Assembly: GCA_963769605.1 (NCBI GenBank)
Contig: CAVYML010000009.1
Span: forward strand, 1,116,001 to 1,180,000
DNA: 64,000 bases
Reading direction: 5' to 3'
From: Fen-1254 sp963769605
GTDB lineage: Bacteria; Bacteroidota; Ignavibacteria; UBA10030
A model generated the notes under the pieces. That model saw only the letters and a program-made list of their open reading frames with translations. It was not told the origin of the DNA and did not search any database. The position numbers and the translations under genes are program-made. Of the stretch, positions 37,651 through 45,418 are shown in pieces. Each line of letters starts with the position of its first letter. Within the stretch, counting starts at the first letter, position 1.

Positions 37651-37920
37651 TTATACAACCTGAGCGGTTTTGAGTCCGGGTTTAACGAGAGAACCGATTT
37701 CGTAAAGAAAATCCGGACTAAAATCCGCTCCATTTTCCCAAACGATAGTATCGATCTCTTCGTTCACATGAACCTGACGAAACATCTCGACATTCTTTAA
37801 CGGTTCAAAAACTTCTCCATCAAGATACGGCAACAGGTCAATTTCTTTTTCGATTCCATCCTCAAAGAGAAGTCTTAACCGAAAATCTGTAATATATTGA
37901 ACACCTTTTACAAAATGCAT
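37651..37920 (-). CDS. DUF2442 domain protein
   Basis: 89 residues. The family pattern VQYITDFRLRLLFEDGIEKEIDLLPYL ... FRQVHVNEEIDTIVWENGADFSPDFLYE is clear. DUF2442 proteins are NE0471-N-terminal-like and commonly pair with DUF4160 proteins in small operons, as here (9 bp apart), and have been proposed as toxin-antitoxin-like modules. No biochemical role is established. Confidence 0.88.
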   Translation of the reverse strand: MHFVKGVQYITDFRLRLLFEDGIEKEIDLLPYLDGEVFEPLKNVEMFRQVHVNEEIDTIVWENGADFSPDFLYEIGSLVKPGLKTAQVV

Positions 37921-37929
37921 GGGTCGCTC

Positions 37930-38190
37930 CTATTCCAGCGGTCTGATATTTTGAATTGGTTTGCCTGCGCGAACACGATCCCAATTATCCATTAATTCTT
38001 GACGATGTTCAAATGCCCACTCAAGCACTAATCCAATAACACGTTTAGGTAAATATCCTTCCTTCAGTTGAAGATCCGGTAAAGAGAATACGCCGGTCTC
38101 TTTGTTGTATTTCGCATGAAAATGCGGGCCGCTATGATCATTATAATACATCACGATAATAATCCCGAAAAATCGACTGATCTCTGGCAT
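37930..38190 (-). CDS. DUF4160 domain protein
   Basis: 86 residues. FFGIIIVMYYNDHSGPHFHAKYNKETGVFSLPDLQLKEGYLPKRVIGLVLEWAFEHRQELMDNW is the whole DUF4160 domain, with the diagnostic HSGPHFHA motif. First gene of the DUF4160-DUF2442 pair. Such pairs are widespread and sporadic, consistent with a mobile TA-like unit. Confidence 0.88.
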   Translation of the reverse strand: MPEISRFFGIIIVMYYNDHSGPHFHAKYNKETGVFSLPDLQLKEGYLPKRVIGLVLEWAFEHRQELMDNWDRVRAGKPIQNIRPLE

Positions 38191-38251
38191 TAGTATTTCC
38201 TTTATTAACCAACGGCATTGTATCCAAAAAAAACGCGAATATCAAGAGGCG

Positions 38252-38277
38252 ACAAAAGGCGAGAATTTACCTCGCCC
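38252..38277 (-). terminator. Intrinsic terminator downstream of dnaK
   Basis: On the minus strand GGCGAG (38276-38271), loop GTAAATT, CTCGCC (38263-38258), then TTTTG. It resembles the terminator at 37561-37590 in its stem sequence. It lies about 150 bp beyond the dnaK stop; the intervening 38278-38427 contains no gene. Confidence 0.65.
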
Positions 38278-38427
38278 TTCGTCATTTTTCTCATCGGTCA
38301 ATCTGCAACCGGAGGCCTGCGAATGTCATCCCGTGCTAACGGGATTCAATGTTTCCACAATCTGCTATCAGCTTTCAATCAGTGTAATCTGCAATCTGCG
38401 CTGAATCTGAGTAATCGGCAGAATCAT

Positions 38428-40404
38428 TTATTTATCATCCACAACCTCAAAGTCCGCATTCTCGACTTTCTTATCGCCGTCGCCGCCGCTTTGCTGCTGC
38501 TGGCCGCCCGGATGCTCCGTGGGAGGCTGCTGACCTGCGAAAGGATTTTGCGCTCCTCCTGCAGCGCCGGCGCCGGGACCGGCTTGATTTTTCACAGATT
38601 CGTACATCTTGGTCGAAGCTTCATTCCATACGTTATTCAGGACTTCGCTCTTCGCTTTAATTTCACCCATGTTGTTGCTCTTGATGGCTTCTTCAAGTGC
38701 ATTCGCTGCAGTCTCGACCTTGGACTTAATATCGGCTGGAATTTTATCGCCGAGATCCTTCAATTGTTTGCGCGTCTGGAAAACGAGAGAATCAGCCTGA
38801 TTCTTTATCTCGATATCTTCTTTGCGTTTTTTATCTTCGGCTGCATGGGACTGCGCGTCGTTTTTCATTTTCTCAACTTCTTCTTTGCTCAAGCCGCTGG
38901 AAGATGTAATGCGGATACTTTGCTCCTTGTTAGTGGCTTTATCTTTTGCAGAGACATGAAGCATTCCATTTGCATCGATATCGAATGTCACTTCGATCTG
39001 AGGAATTCCGCGCGGTGCGGGAAGTATTCCATCTAAATGGAATTGTCCGAGCGTTCGGTTGTCGACCGCCATCGGGCGTTCGCCCTGCATAACATGAATT
39101 TCCACCGACGGCTGGCTGTCCGACGCCGTCGAGAAGATTTCACTCTTCTTCGTCGGGATTGTCGTATTCGCCTGAATCATAGGCGTCATCACGCCGCCGA
39201 GTGTTTCAATTCCGAGCGTCAGCGGCGTAACATCGAGCAGCAAAACATCGGTCACTTCACCGGTCAAAACTCCGCCTTGAATAGCCGCACCGACTGCAAC
39301 CACTTCGTCCGGATTGACGCCCTTATGGCCTTCCTTGCCGAATATTTTCTTCACTAATTCCTGCACGGCAGGCACACGCGTCATTCCGCCGACCAGAATA
39401 ACTTCGTCGATCTGGCTTGGCGAAATCCCTGCATCTTTAAGAGCTTTCTCCACGGGAGGCACGCAGCGCTGAATCAAATCGTCGACAAGTTGTTCGAATT
39501 TTGCCCGTGTCAGGCTCAGATTCATGTGCTTCGGACCGTCGGCCGTAGCTGTAATGAATGGTAGGTTGATTTCCGTTTGAGCAAGCTGTGAAAGTTCCAT
39601 TTTTGCTTTTTCCGCAGCTTCACGCAGACGCTGCAGAGCCATCGGATCTTTCCGGAGATCGATCCCTTCTGATTTTTTAAATTCATCTGCAATATAATCA
39701 AGCACACGCATATCGAAGTTATCGCCGCCCAGATGCGTATCGCCGTTCGTGGATTTTACTTCGAACACGCCTTCGCCGAGCTCGAGGACAGAAATATCGA
39801 ACGTTCCGCCGCCGAGATCGAATACGGCAACCTTGGAATCTTTGTGTTTTTTATCGAGTCCGTATGCAAGCGCTGCTGCTGTGGGCTCGTTGATAATGCG
39901 CCGGACATTCAGGCCGGCAATTTCGCCCGCTTCCTTTGTCGCCTGGCGCTGTGCATCGTTAAAATATGCAGGCACGGTAATGACTGCTTCGGTAATTTTT
40001 GTTCCGAGATATTCTTCCGCGGTTTGTTTCATTTTCTGCAGGATCATGGAAGAAATTTCGCTGGGAGAATAAATTCGGTCGCCTATCTGCACGCGTGCTG
40101 TATTATTGTCGCCTTTAACAACATTATACGGAACAAGTTTCATTTCCTCGTTTACTTCGTCGTAAAACCGGCCCATAAAACGCTTGATGGAAAAAATCGT
40201 GTTTTTGGAATTCGTTACCGCCTGACGTTTTGCCGCAGCGCCTACTAACCGCTCGCCCGATTTCGGGAAACCGACAATTGATGGAGTGGTGCGTGCTCCT
40301 TCGGCATTAGCGATCACAACCGGATCGTTGCCTTCCATGACGGCAACGCACGAGTTTGTGGTTCCCAGATCGATGCCGATTATTTTACCTGCATTGTTTG
40401 CCAT
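38428..40404 (-). CDS. dnaK: Chaperone protein DnaK (Hsp70)
   Basis: 658 residues. Actin-like ATPase domain with IIGIDLGTTNSCVAVMEG, VTVPAYFNDAQRQATK, IINEPTAAALAYG, VFDLGGGTFDISVL and VILVGGMTRVPAVQ. The hydrophobic linker reads VLLLDVTPLTLGIE. The substrate-binding domain and helical lid end in the conserved acidic tail EVVDDK. Neither grpE nor dnaJ is adjacent. It follows three Hsp20 genes on the same strand, forming a stress cluster with clpB 4 kb away. Confidence 0.98.
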   Translation of the reverse strand: MANNAGKIIGIDLGTTNSCVAVMEGNDPVVIANAEGARTTPSIVGFPKSGERLVGAAAKRQAVTNSKNTIFSIKRFMGRFYDEVNEEMKLVPYNVVKGDNNTARVQIGDRIYSPSEISSMILQKMKQTAEEYLGTKITEAVITVPAYFNDAQRQATKEAGEIAGLNVRRIINEPTAAALAYGLDKKHKDSKVAVFDLGGGTFDISVLELGEGVFEVKSTNGDTHLGGDNFDMRVLDYIADEFKKSEGIDLRKDPMALQRLREAAEKAKMELSQLAQTEINLPFITATADGPKHMNLSLTRAKFEQLVDDLIQRCVPPVEKALKDAGISPSQIDEVILVGGMTRVPAVQELVKKIFGKEGHKGVNPDEVVAVGAAIQGGVLTGEVTDVLLLDVTPLTLGIETLGGVMTPMIQANTTIPTKKSEIFSTASDSQPSVEIHVMQGERPMAVDNRTLGQFHLDGILPAPRGIPQIEVTFDIDANGMLHVSAKDKATNKEQSIRITSSSGLSKEEVEKMKNDAQSHAAEDKKRKEDIEIKNQADSLVFQTRKQLKDLGDKIPADIKSKVETAANALEEAIKSNNMGEIKAKSEVLNNVWNEASTKMYESVKNQAGPGAGAAGGAQNPFAGQQPPTEHPGGQQQQSGGDGDKKVENADFEVVDDK

Positions 40405-40460
40405 TGTTTATAACTCCTTTTCTTTTGCAGCGTTCTGCGCTGTGTGGAATTGATGCGAAA

Positions 40461-40492
40461 GCGGGACGGATTTGTTCCACAGCAAATCCGTC
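40461..40492. promoter_or_regulatory. Perfect 12-bp hairpin in the dnaK leader
   Basis: GGGACGGATTTG (40461-40472), loop TTCCACAG, CAAATCCGTCCC (40481-40492). No poly-T follows on either strand, so it is not a simple terminator, and it does not match CIRCE. It lies between the Hsp20 stop and dnaK, 57 bp before the dnaK ATG, and may be an operator, an mRNA processing or stability hairpin, or an RNA thermometer. Confidence 0.45.
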
Positions 40493-40544
40493 CCCGCAGT
40501 CGCGTTGATCGATCAATGGATGAATATCTTCATCCATCTTTATG

Positions 40545-41009
40545 TTATTTTACTTTTACTTCTATTTGTTTCGGTTTTGCCTCTTCCGCTTTCGGCAGCG
40601 TAATCTGAAGGACGCCGTTGTTATAAGCGGCATCGATCTTATCGCTTTTCACCGATGTTGGAAGCGTAAAGGAACGTTCAAAAGAACCGTAACTTCGTTC
40701 TATCCGATGATAGTTCTCTTTCTTGGTTTCTTTTTCCTGTTTCTTCTCGCCGCGGATTGTCAGGATGTTGGATTCCAAAGTAATTTTCACTTCGTCCTTG
40801 TTCACGCCCGGCAATTCCATTTTAACGGTATATGCATCTTCATGCTCGGCAATATCCACCGCCGGCGTCCATGCAGAAAGCGAAGTATCTTCGTCCTGCG
40901 AACCGCGGAAAAAACTGTCGAACATGTTGTTCATTTCCCTCTGAAGTCCAAACAGACCAGAGGGCCACGCTGTCAATTCGCGTGTTGGGTTCCATCGTAC
41001 TATTGCCAT
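40545..41009 (-). CDS. Small heat-shock protein, Hsp20 family (copy 1)
   Basis: 154 residues. N-terminal arm MAIVRWNPTRELTAWPSGLFGLQREMNNMFDSFF, then the alpha-crystallin domain (VDIAEHEDAYTVKMELPGVNKDEVKITLESNILTIRGEK is its first half) ending in the conserved GVLQITLPK. The C-terminal tail lacks a clear IxI. The ATG at 41009 follows GGAGGG; an upstream in-frame ATG adds five residues. Holdase that keeps unfolded proteins soluble for DnaK/ClpB. Confidence 0.94.
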   Translation of the reverse strand: MAIVRWNPTRELTAWPSGLFGLQREMNNMFDSFFRGSQDEDTSLSAWTPAVDIAEHEDAYTVKMELPGVNKDEVKITLESNILTIRGEKKQEKETKKENYHRIERSYGSFERSFTLPTSVKSDKIDAAYNNGVLQITLPKAEEAKPKQIEVKVK

Positions 41010-41110
41010 TGTTGTACCCTCCATATTTATATTGTTGTTTTGTAGCTACCTGCATCTGTGTCTTTATTCAACCTCTGCCCGACATTTCCCCTTTGTAGGA
41101 GGAGAAATTT

Positions 41111-41161
41111 TCCCCTCCTTAGTAAGGAGGGGTGTCCCGATACCGTAACATGGTATCGGGA
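41111..41161. repeat. Modular palindromic intergenic repeat (CCTCCTTAGTAAGGAGG family)
   Basis: Two tandem hairpins: a 21-bp palindrome at 41111-41131 (core CCTCCTTAGTAAGGAGG), then GTCCCGATACC (41133-41143) pairing with GGTATCGGGAC (41151-41161), followed by GGGGAGGTTTAAG. The same palindrome with a different second hairpin occurs at 44997-45015, inside a broken gene. It looks like a dispersed repeat; here it may also terminate the Hsp20 transcripts. Confidence 0.7.
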
Positions 41162-41275
41162 CGGGGAGGTTTAAGATTTTTCGATTCTCTTCGCTGAACG
41201 GTTAAGTTATTGCTATATTCCCGGCTTCTTGATTTTCCTCGATAAAGAGGACAAACTTCAGAACCGGCGTTTTGT

Positions 41276-41671
41276 TCAATTAATGCTGATCGTCCTCGGC
41301 TTAACGTTCTCGCTCTTGGGCAGCGTAACGGTCAGAACTCCGTCCTCATAATTGGCTGAAACAGAATCGCGATCAACACCGTTTCCAAGATTGAATTCAC
41401 GGTAATAGTTCTTGTGTCCGATTTCATCGAACACGATATTTTTGTTTTCCTGTGCCTGCAGAGCTACGGTCCCGCGGACTTCCATCCGGTTCGACTCCAC
41501 GCTCAAGGATATTCCATCTTTTGAAGAACCCGGCATATCCAATTTTACGACAAAGGCATCTGTGGTTTCGTAAATATCCGACACAGGTACGACTGTCCTT
41601 TGGGACGTCTCATTTTGAACCGCTTCGCTGCAGTTACACGACACTAATGTTTTATTGTTTTCGTTTTCCAT
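41276..41671 (-). CDS. Small heat-shock protein, Hsp20 family (copy 2)
   Basis: 131 residues. Short N-terminal arm containing two cysteines in a CNC pair (KTLVSCNCSEAV), then an alpha-crystallin domain (VSDIYETTDAFVVKLDMPGSSKDGISLSVE is its first part) ending GVLTVTLPKSENVKPRTISI, with an RTISI tail resembling IxI. ATG at 41671 chosen because AAAGGA lies 9-10 nt upstream; an earlier ATG at 41689 is less well placed. Confidence 0.9.
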   Translation of the reverse strand: MENENNKTLVSCNCSEAVQNETSQRTVVPVSDIYETTDAFVVKLDMPGSSKDGISLSVESNRMEVRGTVALQAQENKNIVFDEIGHKNYYREFNLGNGVDRDSVSANYEDGVLTVTLPKSENVKPRTISIN

Positions 41672-41700
41672 ATTTGCATATCCTTTCATACTTCGCTTTT

Positions 41701-42108
41701 TTACTTAACCTGGATTGGCCGCGGCTGCGAAGCTTCTGTCTTCGGCAGAACAATGCGCAGTAATCCGTCTTTGATTTCGGCGGAAATTTTATCCGCATCG
41801 ACATCGTGATCGAACTCAATAGAGCGTTCAAAATTCCGAACGCGCATTTCGTTCAGCCACACGCGTGAATTTTCAGGCAGCTCATAAGGTTTGCGCTCGC
41901 CGCTGATCGTAAGAACGTTCTTCTCAAAAACGATCTTAACGTCTTCTTTTTTCACGCCCGGCACTTCCGCTGTGACGACAGTTTGTTTTTCATCTCCGGT
42001 AATATTAATCGCCGGATAAACCGGCATATATGTAGGTTTTACATTATTAAATGCAAAATCTTCCAGGATGCTATTGATTGTATCAGGAACATCAAATCTG
42101 ACAAACAT
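41701..42108 (-). CDS. Small heat-shock protein, Hsp20 family (copy 3)
   Basis: 135 residues. Alpha-crystallin domain (INITGDEKQTVVTAEVPGVKKEDVKIVFEKNVLTISGE) with the conserved GLLRIVLPKTEASQPRPIQVK end, where PIQV is the IxV/IxI tail. First gene of the Hsp20-Hsp20-Hsp20-dnaK series on the minus strand, 29 bp before copy 2. AGGAG precedes the ATG. Confidence 0.93.
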   Translation of the reverse strand: MFVRFDVPDTINSILEDFAFNNVKPTYMPVYPAINITGDEKQTVVTAEVPGVKKEDVKIVFEKNVLTISGERKPYELPENSRVWLNEMRVRNFERSIEFDHDVDADKISAEIKDGLLRIVLPKTEASQPRPIQVK

Positions 42109-42610
42109 TGTATTTCTCCTTAGTTTAAAGTATCTATTTCCTCTTCTGTAGCCGCAACGGGTCGTCGCGGGAATATTGCCATATATTATCAGGAAATCGT
42201 CGCGGACATTTTCACCAGTTTTCTACAAAAGATCGACTGAACCTTCATAATTCCGTTTCATATTTGATACAATAGATGCAACCGATATGCCAGAGGAAAA
42301 ATCGGCGATTATGACATATAAACGGCAATAAAAAAAGTTGCCAGACATCGATGGCAGATCATCTGCCATAATAGCAATAACAATTGTAGCATAATGGCAT
42401 AGTTGTCGGAAATAATAGCAGGCAGAACTCTTCTTCCTCTAACCCTGCTAACCTTGTTAAGGTTCGAAACCTTAACAAGGTTCACACCTGGGTAACGCGC
42501 CAATCTTAAAACCATTGCAATTAATGTCACCGGCACGATGCACAAATAAATGTTTGATTGTATCATAATTATGCACTAATTTACACCAAGAATAATTTAG
42601 GAAATACACA
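42109..42610. other. Intergenic region with stress-cluster upstream sequence and a palindromic repeat
   Basis: No gene supported. On the minus strand TTGTAT and TATGAA are spaced 17 nt apart at about 42245-42275 and could be the Hsp20 promoter (weak). The right part contains the dispersed palindrome at 42449-42481. The short open frame spanning it is an artefact of the repeat. Confidence 0.4.
42449..42481. repeat. AACCTTGTTAAGGTT palindromic repeat, copy 1
   Basis: AACCTTGTTAAGGTT (42449-42463), CGA, AACCTTAACAAGGTT (42467-42481): a perfect 15-bp inverted repeat with a 3-nt centre. The same unit occurs at 43282, 43625 and, diverged, at 48254. Confidence 0.9.
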
Positions 42611-42880
42611 ATGCCCATTATAAAATCCATTTCCAGCATGAGGAACAGAACGAGAGAAATTGCCGATATTTGCCATAAACAAGACGAGCCGGTGTATTTA
42701 ACTACAAATGGTGAAGGCGATCTTGTGGTTATGAGTATCAGCCATTATGAAAGACTCAAAGCTCAAACTGACCTCTTTCAGAAGCTTGGTGAAGCACAAG
42801 CCCAGTCTGCTGCAGGGAAAAAAGGAATAAGCCATAAGCAAATGATGGCGAAACTCCGGCAGAGGGTTCATGCCGGATAA
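42611..42880 (+). CDS. Phd/YefM-family antitoxin
   Basis: 89 residues. PIIKSISSMRNRTREIADICHKQDEPVYLTTNGEGDLVVMSISHYERL is the standard Phd/YefM DNA-binding N-terminal domain; the rest is a toxin-neutralising helix region. Overlaps the downstream toxin gene by 11 bp, so the pair is translationally coupled and probably autoregulated. Confidence 0.93.
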   Translation: MPIIKSISSMRNRTREIADICHKQDEPVYLTTNGEGDLVVMSISHYERLKAQTDLFQKLGEAQAQSAAGKKGISHKQMMAKLRQRVHAG

Positions 42881-43175
42881 ATATTCACTTCGATATCTTC
42901 CTATAGCACAAGACGATCTCATTTCAATTTTTGATTGGATTGCTCAGGACAGTCCAAATCGAGCTCTCTTGTTTATTGAAAAGCTCGACAAACTTATCGG
43001 CTTATTAGAAAAACAACCTCTTCTGGGACGAGAACCACGACATACAAAGTTAAAAGAATATGGATACCTCACACTCATTATTGATTCATACCTCATATTC
43101 TATATTCTCCGGAAACAGACAATAGAAATTCATCGTATAATTCATGCCACAAGAAATCTCGACGACCTTCTTTGA
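42870..43175 (+). CDS. RelE/ParE-family toxin
   Basis: 101 residues. YSLRYLPIAQDDLISIFDWIAQDSPNRALLFIEKLDKLIGLLEKQPLLGREPRHTKL ... GYLTLIIDSYLIFYILRKQTIEIHRIIHATRNL matches the RelE/ParE fold with its C-terminal HxxRN strand (HATRNLDDLL). Partner of the Phd/YefM antitoxin upstream. Whether it cleaves mRNA (RelE) or poisons gyrase (ParE) cannot be told; the IIHATRNLDDLL end is closer to ParE-type. Confidence 0.93.
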   Translation: MPDKYSLRYLPIAQDDLISIFDWIAQDSPNRALLFIEKLDKLIGLLEKQPLLGREPRHTKLKEYGYLTLIIDSYLIFYILRKQTIEIHRIIHATRNLDDLL

Positions 43176-43761
43176 TTTAGATGAACACTTTCGCAAATTA
43201 GTATGTATTGCTTTTCCAGATTGGTTTAGGAAGTTACGGGGGATACCTTTCCAAGGTGTTCTCAATAACAGCAGGACACCTAACCTTGTTAAGGTTCGAA
43301 ACCTTAACAAGGTTCAAACGAGCACTTTTATGATCGTCTTTCCAAGGTGGGGTAATCTCTGACATGGACATCTTGTCCGTCTTCATGTCCATGTTTATCA
43401 TCAAAACCTATCGCGACATAATATCGCGATATATGTCTCGATGCTTTGCGATTGCTACAGTGTTGATAACATCTTTCCATCTCGCCAAATTGGCGAGATT
43501 CTGGTGAGATACAGTATCAATAGGTATTGCTATGTTATTATCTTGACAAACTGGCGAATATATAGTGTTAAGGGCCACCATATTCCCCACCTGACCATTT
43601 GAATCGCCAGAATTATAGACACCTAACCTTGTTAAGGTTCCAAACCTTAACAAGGTTCAAGGTTCAAACGAGCACTTTTATGACCACCTTTCCAAGGTGG
43701 GGTATGTTTCCTTAAAACCGCGATCACCCGCCATTAAGATTGGCGGGCAGGCCGGTCGCGG
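43176..43761. repeat. Repeat-rich intergenic region
   Basis: No gene supported. It holds two full AACCTTGTTAAGGTT palindromes (43282-43314 and 43625-43657) and a recurring companion sequence. The companion reads GGGGGATACCTTTCCAAGG...TCAATAAC on the left (43237 on) and GAGCACTTTTATGA...CTTTCCAAGGTGGGGTA on the right (43318-43353 and 43670-43704). A further block at 43570-43628 (GGGCCACCATATT..CACCTGACCATTTGAATC) recurs at 48190-48258. Open frames here are repeat-derived. Confidence 0.8.
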
Positions 43762-44820
43762 CTAAAAAATCTTTTCGCGTTGATTGCGCCACTCTTGAAT
43801 ATCCGCAGGTGGTACTATAATCTCTTTCGATCCACGATGCTCGAGATGAATCGCATCCTCCGGACATACCAGCACACATAATCCGCACCCAACACATCGT
43901 CTCAGGTCGGCCTTGAGAACAATATCGGGTATCGACAGCACTTTAAACTGACATCGGTCGATGCATGCACCGCACGTCGAGCAGTTTTCTTCTACAACTG
44001 CGATTTGAAAATCAGAATGTGCAATAGCGCTCATGATTCCATACTCTGCAATACCCCGCATGATTCCGCAGCAGCAAGTACAGCAATTACAGATGTACTC
44101 GATCCCGTCTTTATAATTTCCTGAGGAGTGCACAAGCCCCGCTTCTTCGGTCTCCCGCAAAATGCTGAACGCTTCTTCTTTCGTGAGAGCCCGTTCCACC
44201 GTACTGCGGTTAAAGGCATTCTTGACCGGTGCAAAGACCAGACAAGTCTCCAGCTTATGGTGACATTGTTTTCCGAGCAGTTGCTGCTGCTTGCGGCAAA
44301 TACAGTCCCGCACACTCCACGATTGTGCTTTCTCCAGCAGTTCTGAGGCGCGTTCGTATGGTTCGATATTCACTTTAATTGGAATCGCCCTATCAACAGG
44401 TATAACCCGATGCAGAGCAGGCGTTGGACGCAGTACACCGCCCTGCGTCTCCTGATAATAGTGCTCAAACAATTCCGCCATTTCCACATCCATGCGGGCG
44501 AGCTGACCTTCATAGAATCCGACGACAAAAGGACGCAGTGCATATGCAAATTCTCCCTCGCCTTTTTTCAAATCGACCAATCCTTTCGCGACCATCCGCT
44601 TGAGTGTATCGCGCGTTTCTTTCGGATCGACGCCTGCGTGTTCCGCAATCGCAGACGCCGGTTCAGCTTTCAGATGCATCGCACAGGCAAGAACAGCTTC
44701 TTCAGGCGTAAACACCTTTGCCAGCATTACAAATTCGATTCCGCTTTGTGTAGGCGGGAATCGGTTCGGCAGTTCGTCTAACCTTTTCGCCAGCCGTTTA
44801 TAGATTTCATTTGAGATCAT
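43762..44820 (-). CDS. Winged-helix protein with two [4Fe-4S] ferredoxin motifs
   Basis: 352 residues. The N-terminal about 90 residues look like a winged helix (ASAIAEHAGVDPKETRDTLKRMVAKGLVDLKKGEG). The middle has Cys clusters (SVRDCICRKQ and YICNCCTCCCGIMRG). The C-terminus is a bacterial-type ferredoxin with CSTCGACIDRCQF and CVGCGLCVLVCPEDAI, each ligating a 4Fe-4S cluster. Similar proteins are annotated as 4Fe-4S binding/ferredoxin-like regulators; the redox partner is unknown. Its ATG overlaps the end of a degenerate gene. Confidence 0.85.
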   Translation of the reverse strand: MISNEIYKRLAKRLDELPNRFPPTQSGIEFVMLAKVFTPEEAVLACAMHLKAEPASAIAEHAGVDPKETRDTLKRMVAKGLVDLKKGEGEFAYALRPFVVGFYEGQLARMDVEMAELFEHYYQETQGGVLRPTPALHRVIPVDRAIPIKVNIEPYERASELLEKAQSWSVRDCICRKQQQLLGKQCHHKLETCLVFAPVKNAFNRSTVERALTKEEAFSILRETEEAGLVHSSGNYKDGIEYICNCCTCCCGIMRGIAEYGIMSAIAHSDFQIAVVEENCSTCGACIDRCQFKVLSIPDIVLKADLRRCVGCGLCVLVCPEDAIHLEHRGSKEIIVPPADIQEWRNQREKIF

Positions 44821-45214
44821 GTGTTTGTTTCTTTACGAATTTTTATAAGCTTACCTGCTCCAGGTTTTTTGCCCGCTGTCTTACTCGAGCTTGTTGATAT
44901 AAAACAGACAATTTTGCCATCTTCGCTTTATCCACCACCTCTGTTGAAATTGATACACGCTTTGCGTGTTATAGTAAAACGCCTCCGGCTGCTTGTCCCC
45001 TCCTTAGTAAGGAGGAGCGTATGAAAGCACCACGCTTTACGTGTTCTAAAGGCACGCAGACATTATTTCGACGGGAAGGTCATTTTCTGCAATAACTCCG
45101 CCGGACTGCATACCTAATTTACGTTTTGCAAATGCCTGGTGATACTTCTTGGAAAGGAATTCGTTTCTTATCCAGTTTTCAACATCTTTTGTAACTATTG
45201 TTGAATCTGCCATA
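44817..45214 (-). pseudogene. Broken paralogue of the 155-residue protein at 46.6 kb
   Basis: From the ATG at 45214 the minus strand reads MADSTIVTKDVENWIRNEF and continues to KRKLGMQSGG, nearly identical to the intact protein at 46613-47080. Homology stops there and resumes after about 160 bp, in another frame, with KIVCFISTSSSKT and GAGKLIKIRKE, ending at a TGA at 44817 that overlaps the next gene's start. The interrupting DNA contains a CCTCCTTAGTAAGGAGG repeat. The missing part corresponds to the EFECDAVSE segment, and the C-terminal half is also gone. Confidence 0.8.
44926..45088. repeat. Palindromic repeat inserted in the degenerate gene
   Basis: Approximate limits from loss of homology. 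It contains the palindrome CCTCCTTAGTAAGGAGG (44999-45015) flanked by two related short palindromes, ACACGCTTTGCGTGT (44954-44968) and CACGCTTTACGTG (about 45031-45043). It also carries a CCACCACCTCTG edge that resembles the end of the 41.1 kb copy. No ORF. Looks like a non-autonomous, REP-like mobile sequence. Confidence 0.65.
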
Positions 45215-45317
45215 TTTAAAATCTCTTTACTTGTAGGGCATTAAATTCCATGCTTCTTCAGGTAGCATAGAATTGATGATTCATGTCTGTCTTGAGTTAG
45301 GTTATGTAAGAACGATT

Positions 45318-45418
45318 AGAGACGTGGACGAAAAGTCGGTTCCGCGGGAATTCGTATCTCATTCCAAGACGGATTCGCGACATCTATTTGCAACTCATGA
45401 GTTCTCGTCCACGTCTCT
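45318..45418. repeat. 101-bp element bounded by 14-bp perfect inverted repeats
   Basis: AGAGACGTGGACGA (45318-45331) and TCGTCCACGTCTCT (45405-45418) are exact reverse complements flanking 73 bp with no ORF. The right repeat contributes to the stop codon of the ImmA-like gene. It has the shape of a MITE, or of a terminator with a large loop. Confidence 0.6.

Noticed and set aside
42309..42566. 85-codon minus-strand ORF
   Set aside because: It crosses the AACCTTGTTAAGGTT repeat, and its middle is encoded by the repeat; no ribosome site or family.
43086..43653. Two minus-strand ORFs, both starting MLRFRTLTRLGV or similar
   Set aside because: Their shared N-termini are just translations of the palindromic repeats, not a protein family.
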